The notes under the pieces are model-generated. The model saw only the letters and a program-made list of their open reading frames with translations, made no database searches and had not been told where the DNA came from. A stretch of DNA of 7,889 nt, from assembly GCA_003663055.1 (NCBI GenBank), contig QMZF01000033.1, forward strand, positions 1 to 7,889. The letters are read 5' to 3'. Source of the DNA: Archaeoglobales archaeon (GTDB lineage: Archaea; Halobacteriota; Archaeoglobi; Archaeoglobales; Archaeoglobaceae). The position numbers and the translations under genes were made by a program. Each line of letters begins with the position of its first letter. The stretch's first letter is position 1. Shown in pieces: positions 6,595-7,889 of the stretch.

Positions 6595-7889
6595 CTACAG
6601 ACTGCTGAGGATAGCATCCATGTCGAGCTTTTCCTCAACCACTTTGGCAAATTCCTCTATTCCGTCCGTTCTTTTTGGTGTTTCTACACCTATATGCTTG
6701 CACAAAGCCCTTACAACGCTATCGTTCCAGAAAAGCCCGTGCATGTACGTGCCCCAAACCATACCGTCATCGCTCGCACAGCCCTCACCATCGAAGATGG
6801 GGTTGGATGTTTTCGTTACTCCCTTGTGGATCTCGTAGCCCCACACTTCCTTACCTCTTATCCTATCAAGAATTACTGCATTTCCCCTCACTTTCCTTTT
6901 AACTTGCCTGCAAATCTTCCTGAACTCCCTGAACTCCGTTACTGCATCAAGCAGACCGACACCTTTAACCCTAGCGATGCCATGCTCCACTCCGTAATCT
7001 ATCAGCTCTCTGCCCAGCATCTGGTAGCCTCCGCATATCCCTATCACCGGCCTATCCCTTGCAAACTTCCTGAGCTTTTCGTCCATTCCCGAACTCTTTA
7101 GAGCTTTTAAATCTGAAATCGTGTCCTTGCTTCCTGGCACGATTAAAACCTCACAGTCGAGTGTTTCTTTTAAGTCTACAAACCTGCATAGACCCCTTAT
7201 GGGCTCGAAGTCTGTGAAGTTCGAAACCCTCGGCAGTCTTAGCACTCCAATTTCTCCGCTTCCGTCCCACTCTTCGATGCAAAGCGAATCTTCGGAAGGC
7301 ATTGGTGTGCTTATGTACGGCAACACGCCGATAACTCCAATGCCGGTCATATCCTCGAGCTGCCTTATTCCGCTTTCAAGCAGTTTTTCGCTTCCCCTAA
7401 GCCTGTTTATAATGAAACCCCTTACAAGAGATGCTACATCGTGCGGAAGCAGGCGGTACGTGCCGTAAAGGGAGGCAAAAACCCCTCCTCTGTCTATGTC
7501 TCCTACGATGTATATTGACGGCTTTGCAATGCGTGCAATACCTATATTCGCCACATCTCTGTCGTAGAGGTTAATTTCGGCCATTCCACCTGCTCCTTCT
7601 ATCACAACAACATCGTATTCCATGGCCAGCTGCCTGTAAGCATCTTCCACAACTTTCATTATCTTTGGAACCTCTTTGTAGTAATCGAGGCTCGAAATGT
7701 CCTTAACGGCCTCTCCAAGTACGATCAGCTGTGAAATAAGATTTCCCTTCGGCTTCAGCAGAACTGGGTTCATAAGCTCGTTTGGTTCTATACCCGCAGC
7801 CTTCGCCTGAAACGCTTGCGCAATCGCAATTTCCTTTCCCTCTTTCGTGACGAATGAGTTCAAGCTCATGTTCTGTGCTTTGAAAGGCG
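6595..7889 (-). CDS. cbiP: Cobyric acid synthase, 5' end cut by the window edge
   Basis: Glutamine-dependent amidotransferase of cobalamin synthesis (CbiP/CobQ). It amidates side chains b, d, e and g of adenosylcobyrinic acid a,c-diamide to adenosylcobyric acid using ATP and glutamine. The frame stays open to the right edge and reads PFKAQN just before the first in-window Met (7867-7869), exactly the conserved family segment, so that Met is internal. Roughly 40 N-terminal residues with the P-loop are missing. Counting from this Met: EGAGG (91-95), the conserved GDIDRGG (123-129), PGSKDT (245-250), the class I glutamine amidotransferase nucleophile Cys279 in GICGGYQ, and His377 in YMHG. Both halves appear intact. 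The stop is TAG at 6595-6597. It is 60 bp upstream of proS, with no functional link evident. No convincing terminator is seen after it. Confidence 0.97.
   Translation of the reverse strand, partial: PFKAQNMSLNSFVTKEGKEIAIAQAFQAKAAGIEPNELMNPVLLKPKGNLISQLIVLGEAVKDISSLDYYKEVPKIMKVVEDAYRQLAMEYDVVVIEGAGGMAEINLYDRDVANIGIARIAKPSIYIVGDIDRGGVFASLYGTYRLLPHDVASLVRGFIINRLRGSEKLLESGIRQLEDMTGIGVIGVLPYISTPMPSEDSLCIEEWDGSGEIGVLRLPRVSNFTDFEPIRGLCRFVDLKETLDCEVLIVPGSKDTISDLKALKSSGMDEKLRKFARDRPVIGICGGYQMLGRELIDYGVEHGIARVKGVGLLDAVTEFREFRKICRQVKRKVRGNAVILDRIRGKEVWGYEIHKGVTKTSNPIFDGEGCASDDGMVWGTYMHGLFWNDSVVRALCKHIGVETPKRTDGIEEFAKVVEEKLDMDAILSSL

Noticed and set aside
6694..7101. Plus-strand open frame of 135 codons opposite cbiP
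   Set aside because: The opposite strand encodes the conserved glutamine amidotransferase half of CbiP; this frame is a by-product of that coding sequence.

Overview
The window looks like a piece of a euryarchaeal chromosome, most likely from an archaeon related to Archaeoglobi. That lineage guess is inference from protein style, not from a search. The archaeal evidence is direct: a prolyl-tRNA synthetase of the archaeal/eukaryotic type with a C-terminal four-cysteine domain, TATA-box/BRE-style promoter sequences, GGTGA-like ribosome binding sites, and a secreted protein ending in a PGF-type C-terminal sorting signal with more than 60 N-glycosylation sequons.

Layout: positions 1-84 form a leader with a TATA-like element, a small inverted repeat and a perfect 12-bp dyad. 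Positions 85-5061 (+) encode one very large secreted subtilisin-family (S8) protease of 1658 residues. Its order is signal peptide, inhibitor-like propeptide, catalytic domain with a complete Asp/His/Ser triad, beta-sandwich domains including two PPC-like modules, a NosD-type right-handed beta-helix, an Ig-like domain, a further surface-protein domain, a CARDB domain, a Gly10 linker, a NEW3-like domain, a Ser/Thr/Pro-rich stalk and a PGF-CTERM tail. Positions 5062-5085 are a 24-bp convergent intergenic gap holding a perfect TTTTTATAAAAA palindrome that can serve as a T-run terminator for both strands. Positions 5086-6534 (-) encode proS. Positions 6535-6594 carry the proS promoter and ribosome binding site. 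From 6595 to the right edge (-) lies cobyric acid synthase (cbiP/cobQ), cut at its N-terminus by the window end.

The three genes do not form one pathway. proS and cbiP are housekeeping and cofactor genes read in the same direction, but proS appears to have its own promoter just after cbiP. The protease is transcribed toward them and is the accessory, cell-surface part of the window. It is the most interesting object here: an S8 protease with a beta-helix domain of the type usually associated with carbohydrate binding or surface proteins, apparently displayed on the cell surface by an archaeosortase-type system. No RNA gene, mobile element or CRISPR array was seen.
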